A stretch of DNA of 64,000 bases from an uncultured Clostridia bacterium (GTDB taxonomy: Bacteria > Bacillota > Clostridia > TANB77 > CAG-508): assembly GCA_934121885.1 (NCBI GenBank), contig CAKOVH010000001.1, positions 62,001 to 126,000 on the forward strand. The letters are read 5' to 3'. The position numbers were made by a program, and so were the translations under genes. Below are positions 52,664 through 61,193 of this stretch, in pieces (the first letter of the stretch is position 1; each line of letters opens with the position of its first letter). The notes below the pieces were generated by a model. The model made no database searches. It was not told the origin of the DNA and was given only the letters and a program-made list of their open reading frames with translations.

Positions 52664-54481
52664 CTATGCTTGAGCTCTTCTTGTTTCTCTTTCACGAGTT
52701 TTATTATCTAATATTTTCTTTCTTAAACGAATACTCTTAGGAGTAACTTCTACTAACTCGTCATCTTGAATAAATTCTATTGCTTTTTCAAGAGATAATT
52801 GAAGTGGTGGTACTAAACGAAGTGCATCATCAGAACCTGAAGCTCTTGTATTTGTTAAATGTTTTTCTTTGCATACATTAATTGAAATATCTTCATTTCT
52901 TGAATTTATACCAACTATCATTCCTTCATATACTTCAACACCTGCACCAATAAATAGTTCTCCTCTTTCTTGTGCATTGTATAAACCATATGTAATAGAT
53001 GTTCCTTGTTCAAAAGCTACTAAAACTCCTCTTGTTCTTGATTGTACTTCACCTTTAAATGGTTCATAGCAATCAAAAGTGCTATTCATTGTTCCTTCAC
53101 CTTTTGTATCTGTTAAGAATTCTGTTCTATATCCTATAATTCCTCTTGCTGGAATTTTAAATTCAACCTTTGTATGTCCTGCTTCTGCTGGTTCCATATT
53201 AATCATTTCAGCTTTTCTTCTACCTAATTTTTCAATAACATTTCCTATGCAATCATCTGGAACATTAACAACTAATCTTTCCATTGGTTCACATTTTACT
53301 CCGTCAATTTCTTTGAAAATTACTTTAGGACGAGATACTAAAAGTTCAAATCCTTCTCTTCTCATTGTTTCAATTAAAACTGATAAGTGAAGTTCTCCAC
53401 GCCCACATACTTCAAAGCTATCTGCTGAATCTGTTTCTTTTACACGAAGACTTACATTTCTTTCAAGTTCTTTGAATAATCTATCTCTAATATGTCTTGA
53501 TGTTACAAATTGTCCTTCTTTTCCTGCAAAAGGTCCATTGTTAACACTAAATGTCATAGATACTGTTGGTTCATCAATATCAACAAATGGTATTTTTTCT
53601 GGATTGTTAATGTCGCAAATTGTATCTCCTATATTTATGTCTGGAATACCAGAAATACAAACAATATCACCAGCTGATACAGATTCAACTTCTGTTCTTT
53701 TTAATCCCATATATGTAAATAGCTTTGCAACTTTTCCTTGATCATTTTTTTCTTTTCTGCATATTGCAACAGACATTCCAGAGTTAACTGTTCCTCTTTC
53801 TACTCTACCTACTGCAATTCTTCCTAAATATTCATCATAATCAATGTTAGAAACTAACATTTGCATTGTTCCATCTATATCACATTTTGGTGGTTCTATA
53901 TTTTTTATTATAGTATCAAAAATGCAACTTACATTATCACTTTCATCTTCAAGGTGCATTTTGGCAATTCCATTTTTTGCAGATGCATATACTACTGGGA
54001 AATCTAACTGTTCATCACTTGCGTTAAGCTCGATAAATAGCTCTAATACTTGATCAACAACTTTTAAAGGATTTGCTCCTGGTCTATCTATTTTATTAAT
54101 TATAACTATTGGCTTTAAGTTTAATGCTAAAGATTTTTTTAATACCTCTCTTGTTTGTGGCATTGGTCCTTCAAAAGCATCTACTAATAGTAAAACACCA
54201 TCAACCATCTTTAAAACACGTTCAACTTCTCCTCCAAAATCGGCATGTCCAGGTGTATCAACTATATTAATTTTTACATCATTATACATAACTGATGTAT
54301 TTTTTGAAAGAATTGTAATTCCTCTTTCTTTTTCTAGATCGTTTGAATCCATTACTCTTTCATCTACTTGTTCATTTTCTCTAAATACATGGCTTTGTTT
54401 TAACAAAGCATCTACTAATGTTGTCTTTCCATGGTCAACGTGTGCAATAATTGCTACATTTCTAATATTTTTATTATTCAT
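52664..54481 (-). CDS. typA: translational GTPase TypA/BipA
   Basis: This 605-aa ribosome-binding GTPase acts in 50S assembly and stress growth. Motifs are G1 AHVDHGKTTLVDALL, G2 ERGITILSKNTS, G3 DTPGHADFGGEVER, G4 NKIDRPGANP and G5 YASAKNG. After the domain 2 barrel and the EF-G-like domains III and V come the TypA-specific GMIVGINSRNEDISINVCKE and a basic tail. I start at ATG 54481, with AAGGGG about 8 nt upstream. It is probably cotranscribed with trmR. Confidence 0.97.
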   Translation of the reverse strand: MNNKNIRNVAIIAHVDHGKTTLVDALLKQSHVFRENEQVDERVMDSNDLEKERGITILSKNTSVMYNDVKINIVDTPGHADFGGEVERVLKMVDGVLLLVDAFEGPMPQTREVLKKSLALNLKPIVIINKIDRPGANPLKVVDQVLELFIELNASDEQLDFPVVYASAKNGIAKMHLEDESDNVSCIFDTIIKNIEPPKCDIDGTMQMLVSNIDYDEYLGRIAVGRVERGTVNSGMSVAICRKEKNDQGKVAKLFTYMGLKRTEVESVSAGDIVCISGIPDINIGDTICDINNPEKIPFVDIDEPTVSMTFSVNNGPFAGKEGQFVTSRHIRDRLFKELERNVSLRVKETDSADSFEVCGRGELHLSVLIETMRREGFELLVSRPKVIFKEIDGVKCEPMERLVVNVPDDCIGNVIEKLGRRKAEMINMEPAEAGHTKVEFKIPARGIIGYRTEFLTDTKGEGTMNSTFDCYEPFKGEVQSRTRGVLVAFEQGTSITYGLYNAQERGELFIGAGVEVYEGMIVGINSRNEDISINVCKEKHLTNTRASGSDDALRLVPPLQLSLEKAIEFIQDDELVEVTPKSIRLRKKILDNKTRERETRRAQA

Positions 54482-54506
54482 TTTCCTACCCCTTCTTTTT
54501 TTGCTT

Positions 54507-54540
54507 TGAAAAACCAATTATCTTTAAAATAATTGGTTTT
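54507..54540 (-). terminator. terminator behind cmk-plsC
   Basis: On the minus strand AAAACCAATTAT and ATAATTGGTTTT form a 12-bp perfect stem around a 7-nt loop, with TTTTT at the end. It lies between the cmk-plsC stop and the typA start. Confidence 0.75.
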
Positions 54541-54582
54541 CTTAAAAAGCTTTTCTCTTAAAAACTAATTCAACATTATATA

Positions 54583-55882
54583 CTAATTTTCTATTTTTGT
54601 CAACCTAACAATTTCTTCCATAACCATTGATGTAGCTTCATCTATCTTTTCTTTGTCTTCTCCTTTATACTTGCTTAAATCAATTGGTTCTCCATAATTT
54701 ACATACACCTTTGAAAAAGGTTTAAATGTTCCATGAATTCCTACTGGTATAATTGGTACGCCTGTTTTTATAGCCATAAATACAGCTCCGTTTTTTACCT
54801 TAACGTTTTTTGCCATACCTTTTCTTGTTCCTTCTGGAAATATTCCAAGTACACCTCCAGATTTTAGAAGTTTCATGCATCTTTTCATAGCTTCCATATC
54901 TTGCATATTTCTTTTTATTGGAATAATATCAAATAGATGTGCTAGCCAATTTAATATTCTAAATCTAAACAAATCTTCTTTTCCAACAAAATTTATCATT
55001 CTTTTATTGAATAATACAATTGCAGCTGCATCTAAATAATTAATATGATTAGCACAAATAATATACGCGCCCTCATCTGGTACTTTTCCTGTTTCTTTTA
55101 CTCTAAAACAAATTTTATATATTCCCCTTAAGAAGCCTTTAGTACATGTTCTTACAAATTTTTTCCACTTTGTTTCTGGTCGTACACTATATATCTTTTT
55201 TAGAAGTTCTTGAGATTTTTTTTCTTTTTCTATAATTTTACTAATTTCTTTTACAACTTGATTTATATTCATTTTGGTTGTATCTATTAATATTGCATCA
55301 TCTGCTTTTTTTAATGCACCTATCTCTCTTTCAGAATCAATTTTATCTCTTTCTTCTATGTTTTTTAAAACTTCCTCATATGTACATTCAATTCCTTTTT
55401 CTTTATTTTGTTTATATCTTCTATTTGCTCTTTCTTCACTACTTGCATCTAGATATATTTTAACATCAGCTCTTGGAAATACAACAGTTGTAATATCTCT
55501 ACCTTCCATTATAACGTCTTTTCCTTCTGCAAGTTTTCTTTGAAAATCAACTAACTTTTCTCTTACTTCTTTAATTTTTGAGATTTTTCCAACTATATTA
55601 TCTACTTCTTTTGTTCTTATTTTTTCTGTTACATTTTCTTCATTTAAATAGATATTTAGCTTTCCGTTTTTCATTCTTCATATCTATTTTAATTTCTTGT
55701 AATATTTGTTTTATTGATTCTAAATCATCAATAGAAACATTTCTATTAATAGTTTCTAGAGCCACACATCTATAAGTTGCTCCTGTATCAATATTTACTA
55801 AATTGAATTTTTTAGCTATTTTTTTTGTAACAGTTCCTTTACCTGTTCCAGATGGTCCATCAATTGCTACTATAAATGACAT
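54583..55882 (-). pseudogene. cmk: cytidylate kinase - 1-acylglycerol-3-phosphate acyltransferase fusion, one-base frameshift at 55666
   Basis: The first 73 codons give a Cmk start (IVAIDGPSGTGKGTVTKKIA, GATYRCVALETI). The frame then reads GAA-AAA-CGG and soon stops. Omitting the C at 55666 restores EKGKLNIYLNEENVTEKIRT and the rest of Cmk (VIMEGRDITTVVFP, ERANRRYKQN). After about residue 225 comes a PlsC domain: ANHINYLDAAAIVLF (H-x4-D type), FVGKEDLFRF and GIFPEGTRKG. Cmk makes CDP/dCDP and PlsC makes phosphatidic acid. Cmk is normally essential, so an error, a bypass or a second copy must exist. It follows the P-loop/Asp23 gene directly. Confidence 0.85.
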
Positions 55883-56725
55883 TTATTTTTCCTCTCTTTC
55901 TGGCATATAAATATTTTTTGCAAGTACTGATACCTCTTGTACATTCATAGATGTTAATCTTTCTATCTCTTTTTTTACATTATGTTTAAATTCTCTAAGT
56001 ACATTTACAACATTATATCCATATATAACCGAAACTTCTATATATATATTAGTTCCACTTACACTACTTTCTACTCTTGTTCTATAAGTTTTGTGTATTC
56101 CATTAGTTCTTTTAGAAATATACTCTGTTATCTGTCTAAATACTGCATCTGAAATTGTAAAATTTCCTAAATAACTAAATGTTGGTCTTATAATTGATTT
56201 TTCTGCAATATATGGCTCCGTTCCTCTCCCTTTAGACTTAAATATCTGAAGTGGGTCTAATAAATATCCAGAGAAATCTTTCTTTATTTCAAATGTAGGT
56301 ACTGGAATAACATGTTTTCCTTCTGTAGTTCTTATTCTTTTTGCTGTTTCCATTTCAGTATCTGTTGCAACTTCATTTATATATATTGTTTTTTCAGGTT
56401 TATTCATTCCAAGATTAGTTGCTATCTTTTGAACCATATCATCTGACGTTCCTAAAATCAAAATAGACTCTGGTTTATACTTTTCTAAAGCTTGTTTCAT
56501 ATTTTCTCTATCTTGTTTATCTAAGAAAATTGCTTTTTTTACTGTTTCAATTCTTGTTGGTGCTTTTTTTGCAGAAACCCCCGCTAGTACGTCATTTTCA
56601 TTAATTAAAAGGCCATCATCAATAATATAGTTAATATTGTTTTCACCTGCTACCATTTGCGCTCTATAGCTCTTTCCTGTACCTGATGGTCCAACAAATG
56701 CATATACTTTTATTTTATCTAACAT
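55883..56725 (-). CDS. P-loop ATP-binding protein with C-terminal Asp23/Gls24-like domain
   Basis: This 280-aa two-part protein has an N-terminal P-loop domain with Walker A AFVGPSGTGKSYRAQMV near residue 12, IIDDGLLINENDVLAG and ILILGTSDDMVQKIA. The last 90 residues (TISDAVFRQITEYISKRTNG, IYIEVSVIYGYNVVNVLREF, VKKEIERLTSMNVQEVSVLA) match the Asp23/Gls24 fold seen in envelope stress proteins. The combination suggests an ATP-dependent role at the membrane or envelope, which is inference. The start is ATG 56725 with GGAGTG 8 nt upstream. Its stop abuts the cmk start, so the two are coupled. Confidence 0.7.
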   Translation of the reverse strand: MLDKIKVYAFVGPSGTGKSYRAQMVAGENNINYIIDDGLLINENDVLAGVSAKKAPTRIETVKKAIFLDKQDRENMKQALEKYKPESILILGTSDDMVQKIATNLGMNKPEKTIYINEVATDTEMETAKRIRTTEGKHVIPVPTFEIKKDFSGYLLDPLQIFKSKGRGTEPYIAEKSIIRPTFSYLGNFTISDAVFRQITEYISKRTNGIHKTYRTRVESSVSGTNIYIEVSVIYGYNVVNVLREFKHNVKKEIERLTSMNVQEVSVLAKNIYMPEREEK

Positions 56726-56905
56726 TAAATTCACACTCCGTCTTTTATTATATCATTTTGCATTGTATATGGTCAATGTTTTAAATAATAAAATGTATGC
56801 TATGAATATTAATTTATCACATTCAAATAAGACTATATTGAAAATCAAAATAGTATAACGTCTATATTTATTTTACTAATTTATTGGGAGATATTAAGAA
56901 ATTAA

Positions 56906-57130
56906 TTATAATAGATTTAAAAATTGTTCTATCGAAATATTGGCTTGTTCTAAAATACTCTTTAAAGTTTCTCTTGCTATTTCGCTATGCATAGGTATAA
57001 TACATATTCTATTTGTAAAACTATTTTTATATTTAGCATGACTTCCTTTTTGTGATACTTTTTGAAATCCTAGTTTTGTTAATACAAAAATAATTTTACT
57101 CGGTGGTAATATTGGATATTTATAACTCAT
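56906..57130 (-). CDS. hicA: HicA-type toxin (mRNA interferase)
   Basis: This 74-aa basic protein has the double-stranded RNA-binding-like fold of HicA. LTKLGFQKVSQKGSHAKYKN contains the family G-F and the catalytic His in K-G-S-H, and IPMHSEIARETLKSILEQA follows as usual. It cleaves mRNA when free of its antitoxin. The ATG overlaps the hicB stop by 4 nt (coupled). Nothing else is seen in 56735-56905. Confidence 0.92.
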   Translation of the reverse strand: MSYKYPILPPSKIIFVLTKLGFQKVSQKGSHAKYKNSFTNRICIIPMHSEIARETLKSILEQANISIEQFLNLL

Positions 57131-57330
57131 ATTGCCACCTCCAATGTTGTAACATATGTCTCTTTTGGAGCAATTGGTTCTTCATTTTCATAATATAATT
57201 CTATCGCTTCTTTTAAGTTTTTTATAGATTCTTCTACTGTTCTTCCTTGTGACACAATATTATTATCTATGCATTTAGCTACATACCATTCGTCTTCTTT
57301 TTGTATAATTACATTATATCTTATACTCAT
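57127..57330 (-). CDS. hicB: HicB-type antitoxin
   Basis: This 67-aa protein has the partly degraded RNase H fold of HicB: YNVIIQKEDEWYVAKCIDNN, IVSQGRTVEESIKNLKEAIE, LYYENEE. It neutralises HicA. It lacks a C-terminal DNA-binding extension, so autoregulation would need another part. The start ATG 57330 has AAGGAAGG about 7 nt upstream. Antitoxin first, toxin second is one of the two known orders. Confidence 0.92.
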   Translation of the reverse strand: MSIRYNVIIQKEDEWYVAKCIDNNIVSQGRTVEESIKNLKEAIELYYENEEPIAPKETYVTTLEVAI

Positions 57331-57410
57331 ATATTTCCTTCCTTTCATTTCAATACTATATCATATTTCATATTTTTGTCAAATCCATATTTTTATTTAA
57401 TTTTTGTTAT

Positions 57411-57439
57411 TTGACTTTTTTACTTTTTTATTGTATTAT
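57411..57439 (+). promoter_or_regulatory. promoter of the AAA-CYTH gene
   Basis: -35 TTGACT (57411-57416), 17-nt spacer, -10 TATTAT (57434-57439). The predicted start of transcription is about 45 nt before the TTG start codon. Confidence 0.65.
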
Positions 57440-57491
57440 CTTTATGTCCACTTTTTACAAACCTTTTTTACATTTTTAGGAGGTGTTACTA

Positions 57492-58592
57492 TTGAAACAG
57501 GTTTGGACATTGGTTCTTACTGGTGGTCCATGTTCTGGTAAAACGACAGGACTTGCTACCATTGAGCAAGAACTAATAAATCGGGGATATTATGTATTAA
57601 TTATTTCCGAAACTGCAACAGAACTTATCTCAACTGGCATTCGTCCCTTTGGAAATTCTTTAGAGCTTCTTCCTTTTCAGTACATAGTATTTGAAAAGCA
57701 GCTTCATAAAGAAGAACTTTATCGGAAGGTAGCAAAAATGCTTTCTGCTGATAAAATTGTAATCCTTCACGACCGTGGCATCATTGACAACAAAAGTTAT
57801 ATTGATAGCGAGCAGTTTGAAGGAATTCTTCACCATTTTTCTATGAACGAGGTAGAAGCACGTGATCGTTATGACGCTGTATTCCATCTTGTCACTGCAG
57901 CAAATGGTGCTGAAGATTTTTATACTTTAGCAAACAATACTGCTCGAACAGAAACGGTAGAAGAAGCAAGAGAGTTGGACAAACGTGGTATCTCAAATTG
58001 GACTGGTCACCCTCATTTTCGTATTATTGATAACAGTACGAATTTTGAGGACAAGATGGCAAGATTAATGAACGAGGTCTATGCTGTTCTTGGCGAACCT
58101 ATTCCTCTTGAGATTGAGCGTAAGTTCTTGATTAAAAAGCCTGATTTAGATGTTCTTTCACACAATGCATCTATCACTGTGGTAGATATCGTTCAGACTT
58201 ATTTAAAATCAAACGGTAATGCCGAGCGTAGAATCCGTCAGCGTGGGCAGAATGGTAATTTTTCTTACTATCTCACTGAAAAACGGGAAATCGATAGTCT
58301 AAGAAGAGTAGAATTGGAAAAGAAAATTTCTGAAAAAGAATACATCAGTTATCTTTCAGAAATGGACACTTCTTTAGCTCCTATCGTAAAAAAACGTGTT
58401 TGCTTTGTTTATAATAGTCAATACTTTGAAGTAGATCTTTTCGACTTTTGCAATGATCGTGCTTTAATGGAAATTGAACTTACAAGCGAAGCAACATCTA
58501 TCGATTATCCGAATTTCATAGAAGTTATCAAAGAAGTTACAAATGACCCTCGTTATCGCAACCATAGTCTTGCGAAATCACAAACCTTATAA
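57492..58592 (+). CDS. P-loop (AAA_28-type) ATPase fused to CYTH domain; GC-richer single-gene unit
   Basis: This 366-aa protein has Walker A TGGPCSGKTTGLATIEQE near residue 12 and ILHDRGIIDNKSYI (Walker B-like) in a first domain of about 190 residues. A CYTH triphosphate-binding domain follows, starting IPLEIERKFLIKKPD (E-x-E-x-K), with RRIRQRGQNG, YYLTEKREI, KKRVCFVYNSQYFEVDLFDF and LMEIEL. Similar domain pairs occur in the eukaryotic TTD14 family. It starts with TTG at 57492; GGAGG lies 8 nt upstream and overlaps a GTG. It uses three CGG arginine codons and is GC-richer than its surroundings. Polyphosphate or nucleotide chemistry is inferred. Confidence 0.8.
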   Translation: MKQVWTLVLTGGPCSGKTTGLATIEQELINRGYYVLIISETATELISTGIRPFGNSLELLPFQYIVFEKQLHKEELYRKVAKMLSADKIVILHDRGIIDNKSYIDSEQFEGILHHFSMNEVEARDRYDAVFHLVTAANGAEDFYTLANNTARTETVEEARELDKRGISNWTGHPHFRIIDNSTNFEDKMARLMNEVYAVLGEPIPLEIERKFLIKKPDLDVLSHNASITVVDIVQTYLKSNGNAERRIRQRGQNGNFSYYLTEKREIDSLRRVELEKKISEKEYISYLSEMDTSLAPIVKKRVCFVYNSQYFEVDLFDFCNDRALMEIELTSEATSIDYPNFIEVIKEVTNDPRYRNHSLAKSQTL

Positions 58593-58601
58593 TCAATAGC
58601 A

Positions 58602-58633
58602 AAAAAAGGATGTCTTACTTAGGCATCCTTTAA
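58602..58633. terminator. terminator between the AAA-CYTH gene and thrS
   Basis: AAAGGATG and CATCCTTT pair around an 11-nt loop, with A and T tracts on both sides so it can serve both convergent genes. Confidence 0.75.
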
Positions 58634-58652
58634 CTTTAAATATATTTATTTT

Positions 58653-60584
58653 TTAATTTCTGGCAAAAGTTTCAATTTCATTCTTTATTTTTTTTATAAA
58701 TTCATCTTGTGACATTGCACCTATATCTCCATCTTTTCTTGAACGTACGCCTACAGTTTTAGCTTCTACCTCTTTATCTCCTATTATAAGCATATATGGA
58801 ACTTTTTGTAATTGTGCTTCACGAATTTTATATCCAATTTTTTCGTTTCTGTCATCAAGTTCAACACGTATATCCTGATCAAAAAGTTTTTCATATACTT
58901 CTTTTGCATATTCTTTTTGACTATCTGAAATTGGCATTACTTTTACTTGAACTGGTGAAAGCCATACAGGAAATGCTCCTTTTGTTTCTTCTATTAGGAA
59001 TGATATAAATCTATCAAAAGTTCCAAGTATTGCTCTATGAATAACTATTGGTCTATGTGCTTTTCCATCTTCTCCAATATATTCTAACTCAAATCTTTGT
59101 GGTAGAAGGAAATCTAATTGACATGTTGAAATTGTTATATCATGTCCAATTGCTGTTTTTATTTGTACATCTAATTTTGGTCCATAAAATGCTGCTTCAC
59201 CCTCTGCTTCATAGAAATTAATATTTAATTCTTTTAATATTTGTCTTAATTGATTTTCAGCATTTTCCCACATTTCATCATCATCGAAATATTTTTCCTT
59301 GTTGTTCTTATCTCTTAATGATAATCTAAATGAATAATTTTCAAAACCAAAGTCTTTATATACAGAAAGAATTAGGTTTACAACCTCACCTATAACTTGC
59401 TTAATTTGCTCTGGTGTTACAAATATATGAGCATCATTTTGGCACATCTCACGAACTCTCTCTAATCCACATACACTTCCACTTGATTCATATCTAAAAT
59501 CATGTGCAAGTTCTCCAATTTTAATTGGTAGATCACGGTAAGAATGCATTGCATTTTTATATATAAGCATATGATGAGGACAGTTCATTGGTCTTAAAAC
59601 CATTTCTTCTGTATCCATTTTCATTACAGGGAACATATCTTCTTTATAATGATCCCAGTGTCCACTTGTTTTATATAATGCAACATTTGCAAGAGATGGA
59701 GTATATACATGCTTATATCCCAACTTTACTTCTTTTTTTAGAATATATTGTTCTAATAATCTTCTTATTGTTGCACCATGTGGTAAATACATTGGAAGAC
59801 CAGATCCTACAAGTTCATGTGTCATAAATAAGTCTAACTGCTTACCAATTCTTCTATGGTCTCTTTGTTTTGCTTCTTCTAAAAATGCTAGGTGTTCTTC
59901 TAGACTGCTTGTCTTAGGAAAAGATACACCATAAATTCTTTGAAGCATTTTATTTTTTTCGCTACCTCTCCAATATGCACCTGATGAAGCAAGTAATTTT
60001 ACAGCTTTTACCTTTCCTGTACTCATTAAATGTGGTCCAGCACATAAATCTGTAAATTCACCTTGTTTATAAAATGATATTTCTTCTCCTTCTGGTAAAT
60101 CGTTTATTAATTCCACTTTATATGGTTCGTCTTTCATTAACTCTAATGCTTCTTTTTTTGGTAAAGAAAATCTTTCAATTGGTAAATCTTCTTTTATAAT
60201 TTTTTTCATTTCTTCTTCTATTTTTAATTTATCTTCTTCTGAAAAAGCTTTATCTATATCAAAATCGTAGTAAAATCCCTCATCAATAGAAGGTCCAATT
60301 GCAAGCTTTACACTATTTCCAAATATTCTTTTTATTGCTTGTGCCATGATATGTGAAGTTGTATGCCAATATGCTTTTTTACCATCTATGTCATTATCAA
60401 ATGTTAAAATTTCTACATTCGCATTTTCTTCTTCTATCTTAAATCTTAAATCTCTTACTTGTCCATTTACTTTACCTGCTGTTGCAACTCTAGCTAATCC
60501 TTCACTAATTTGTTTTGCAAGTTCTAATACACTAATTCCTTTTTCTTTTTCTACTACTGAACCATCCTTTAAAATAACTTTCAT
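58653..60584 (-). CDS. thrS: threonyl-tRNA synthetase
   Basis: This 643-aa class II synthetase starts with a TGS domain (MKVILKDGSVVEKEKGISVL). The editing domain follows, with H-x-x-x-H in YWHTTSHIMAQAIKR and a Cys-x-x-x-H in LCAGPHLMST. The catalytic core has MNCPHHMLIYKNAMHSYRDL and motif 2 FRYESSGSVCGLERVREM. The C-terminal anticodon-binding domain has QVKVMPISDSQKEYAKEVYE and VGVRSRKDGDIGAM. Length is normal. A T-box leader lies directly upstream, so expression answers to uncharged tRNA-Thr. Confidence 0.97.
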   Translation of the reverse strand: MKVILKDGSVVEKEKGISVLELAKQISEGLARVATAGKVNGQVRDLRFKIEEENANVEILTFDNDIDGKKAYWHTTSHIMAQAIKRIFGNSVKLAIGPSIDEGFYYDFDIDKAFSEEDKLKIEEEMKKIIKEDLPIERFSLPKKEALELMKDEPYKVELINDLPEGEEISFYKQGEFTDLCAGPHLMSTGKVKAVKLLASSGAYWRGSEKNKMLQRIYGVSFPKTSSLEEHLAFLEEAKQRDHRRIGKQLDLFMTHELVGSGLPMYLPHGATIRRLLEQYILKKEVKLGYKHVYTPSLANVALYKTSGHWDHYKEDMFPVMKMDTEEMVLRPMNCPHHMLIYKNAMHSYRDLPIKIGELAHDFRYESSGSVCGLERVREMCQNDAHIFVTPEQIKQVIGEVVNLILSVYKDFGFENYSFRLSLRDKNNKEKYFDDDEMWENAENQLRQILKELNINFYEAEGEAAFYGPKLDVQIKTAIGHDITISTCQLDFLLPQRFELEYIGEDGKAHRPIVIHRAILGTFDRFISFLIEETKGAFPVWLSPVQVKVMPISDSQKEYAKEVYEKLFDQDIRVELDDRNEKIGYKIREAQLQKVPYMLIIGDKEVEAKTVGVRSRKDGDIGAMSQDEFIKKIKNEIETFARN

Positions 60585-60615
60585 TTTATTTCCTCCTTAT
60601 ATTTTTTATAATATA

Positions 60616-60835
60616 AAAAAACACGCACTCCTCCATTTTATTGGAGGGGCGCATGTTTATATGCTCGGTTCCACCCTTATTTTTACTTTTTACTTTTAAC
60701 GCAAGTATACGTCTGATTTTTTCAGAAACAATGAGGTAGTTTTTCAAATATGTTTATTTAAAATAGCTTTCAGCCTATGACTATTTTTCTCTAAAAATAA
60801 CCTTTATTTTACTTTTTCTCATTTATGTTTTTATT
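60616..60835 (-). promoter_or_regulatory. T-box riboswitch of thrS
   Basis: On the minus strand the conserved T-box AAGGGTGGAACCGAGC lies at 60663-60678. It is followed by the terminator GCGCCCCTCC ... GGAGGAGTGCGTG with a T-run ending near 60616. Upstream (60680-60835) is AT-rich Stem I sequence with a plausible Thr specifier, ACC or ACT, in AAAAACTACCTC near 60735. Uncharged tRNA-Thr should stabilise the antiterminator. The exact 5' end is not fixed. Confidence 0.88.
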
Positions 60836-60845
60836 ATAAATTTTA

Positions 60846-61121
60846 TTATAAAGATTGGGCAACTTTTAAAACAACATATGCTATCATAATAATTACATCT
60901 AGTATTCCAATTACTAATCCTGCAATAGCAAATCCTCTACCTTTTTGTTCTTCTTTTTTAAATGTTGCTATTCCAACTATTCCTGTAACTGTAGCAATAA
61001 TTCCACATGGTAATCCAGCTACTATAATTCCTACTAATGAAAATATAAAACTAATTAAACCACATACATTTAACTTTTTTTCTACATTTACATTAGTATT
61101 ATTATCATTATTTTCTATCAT
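60846..61121 (-). CDS. small DUF4190-like membrane protein
   Basis: This 91-aa protein has an Asn-rich N-terminus (MIENNDNNTNVNVEKKL) and two membrane helices: CGLISFIFSLVGIIVAGLPC and AIAGLVIGILDVIIMIAYVV. The short loop between has KKEEQKGRGFAIAGLVIG, the pattern of the DUF4190 family. No function is known. It precedes the thrS T-box on the same strand; the T-box terminator separates their transcripts. Confidence 0.7.
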   Translation of the reverse strand: MIENNDNNTNVNVEKKLNVCGLISFIFSLVGIIVAGLPCGIIATVTGIVGIATFKKEEQKGRGFAIAGLVIGILDVIIMIAYVVLKVAQSL

Positions 61122-61193
61122 TATACTATCCCCTTTAACAACCTTTCAAAATTCATTTTCTATTGTACTATATTTTCTTAATGTTGTCAAACC

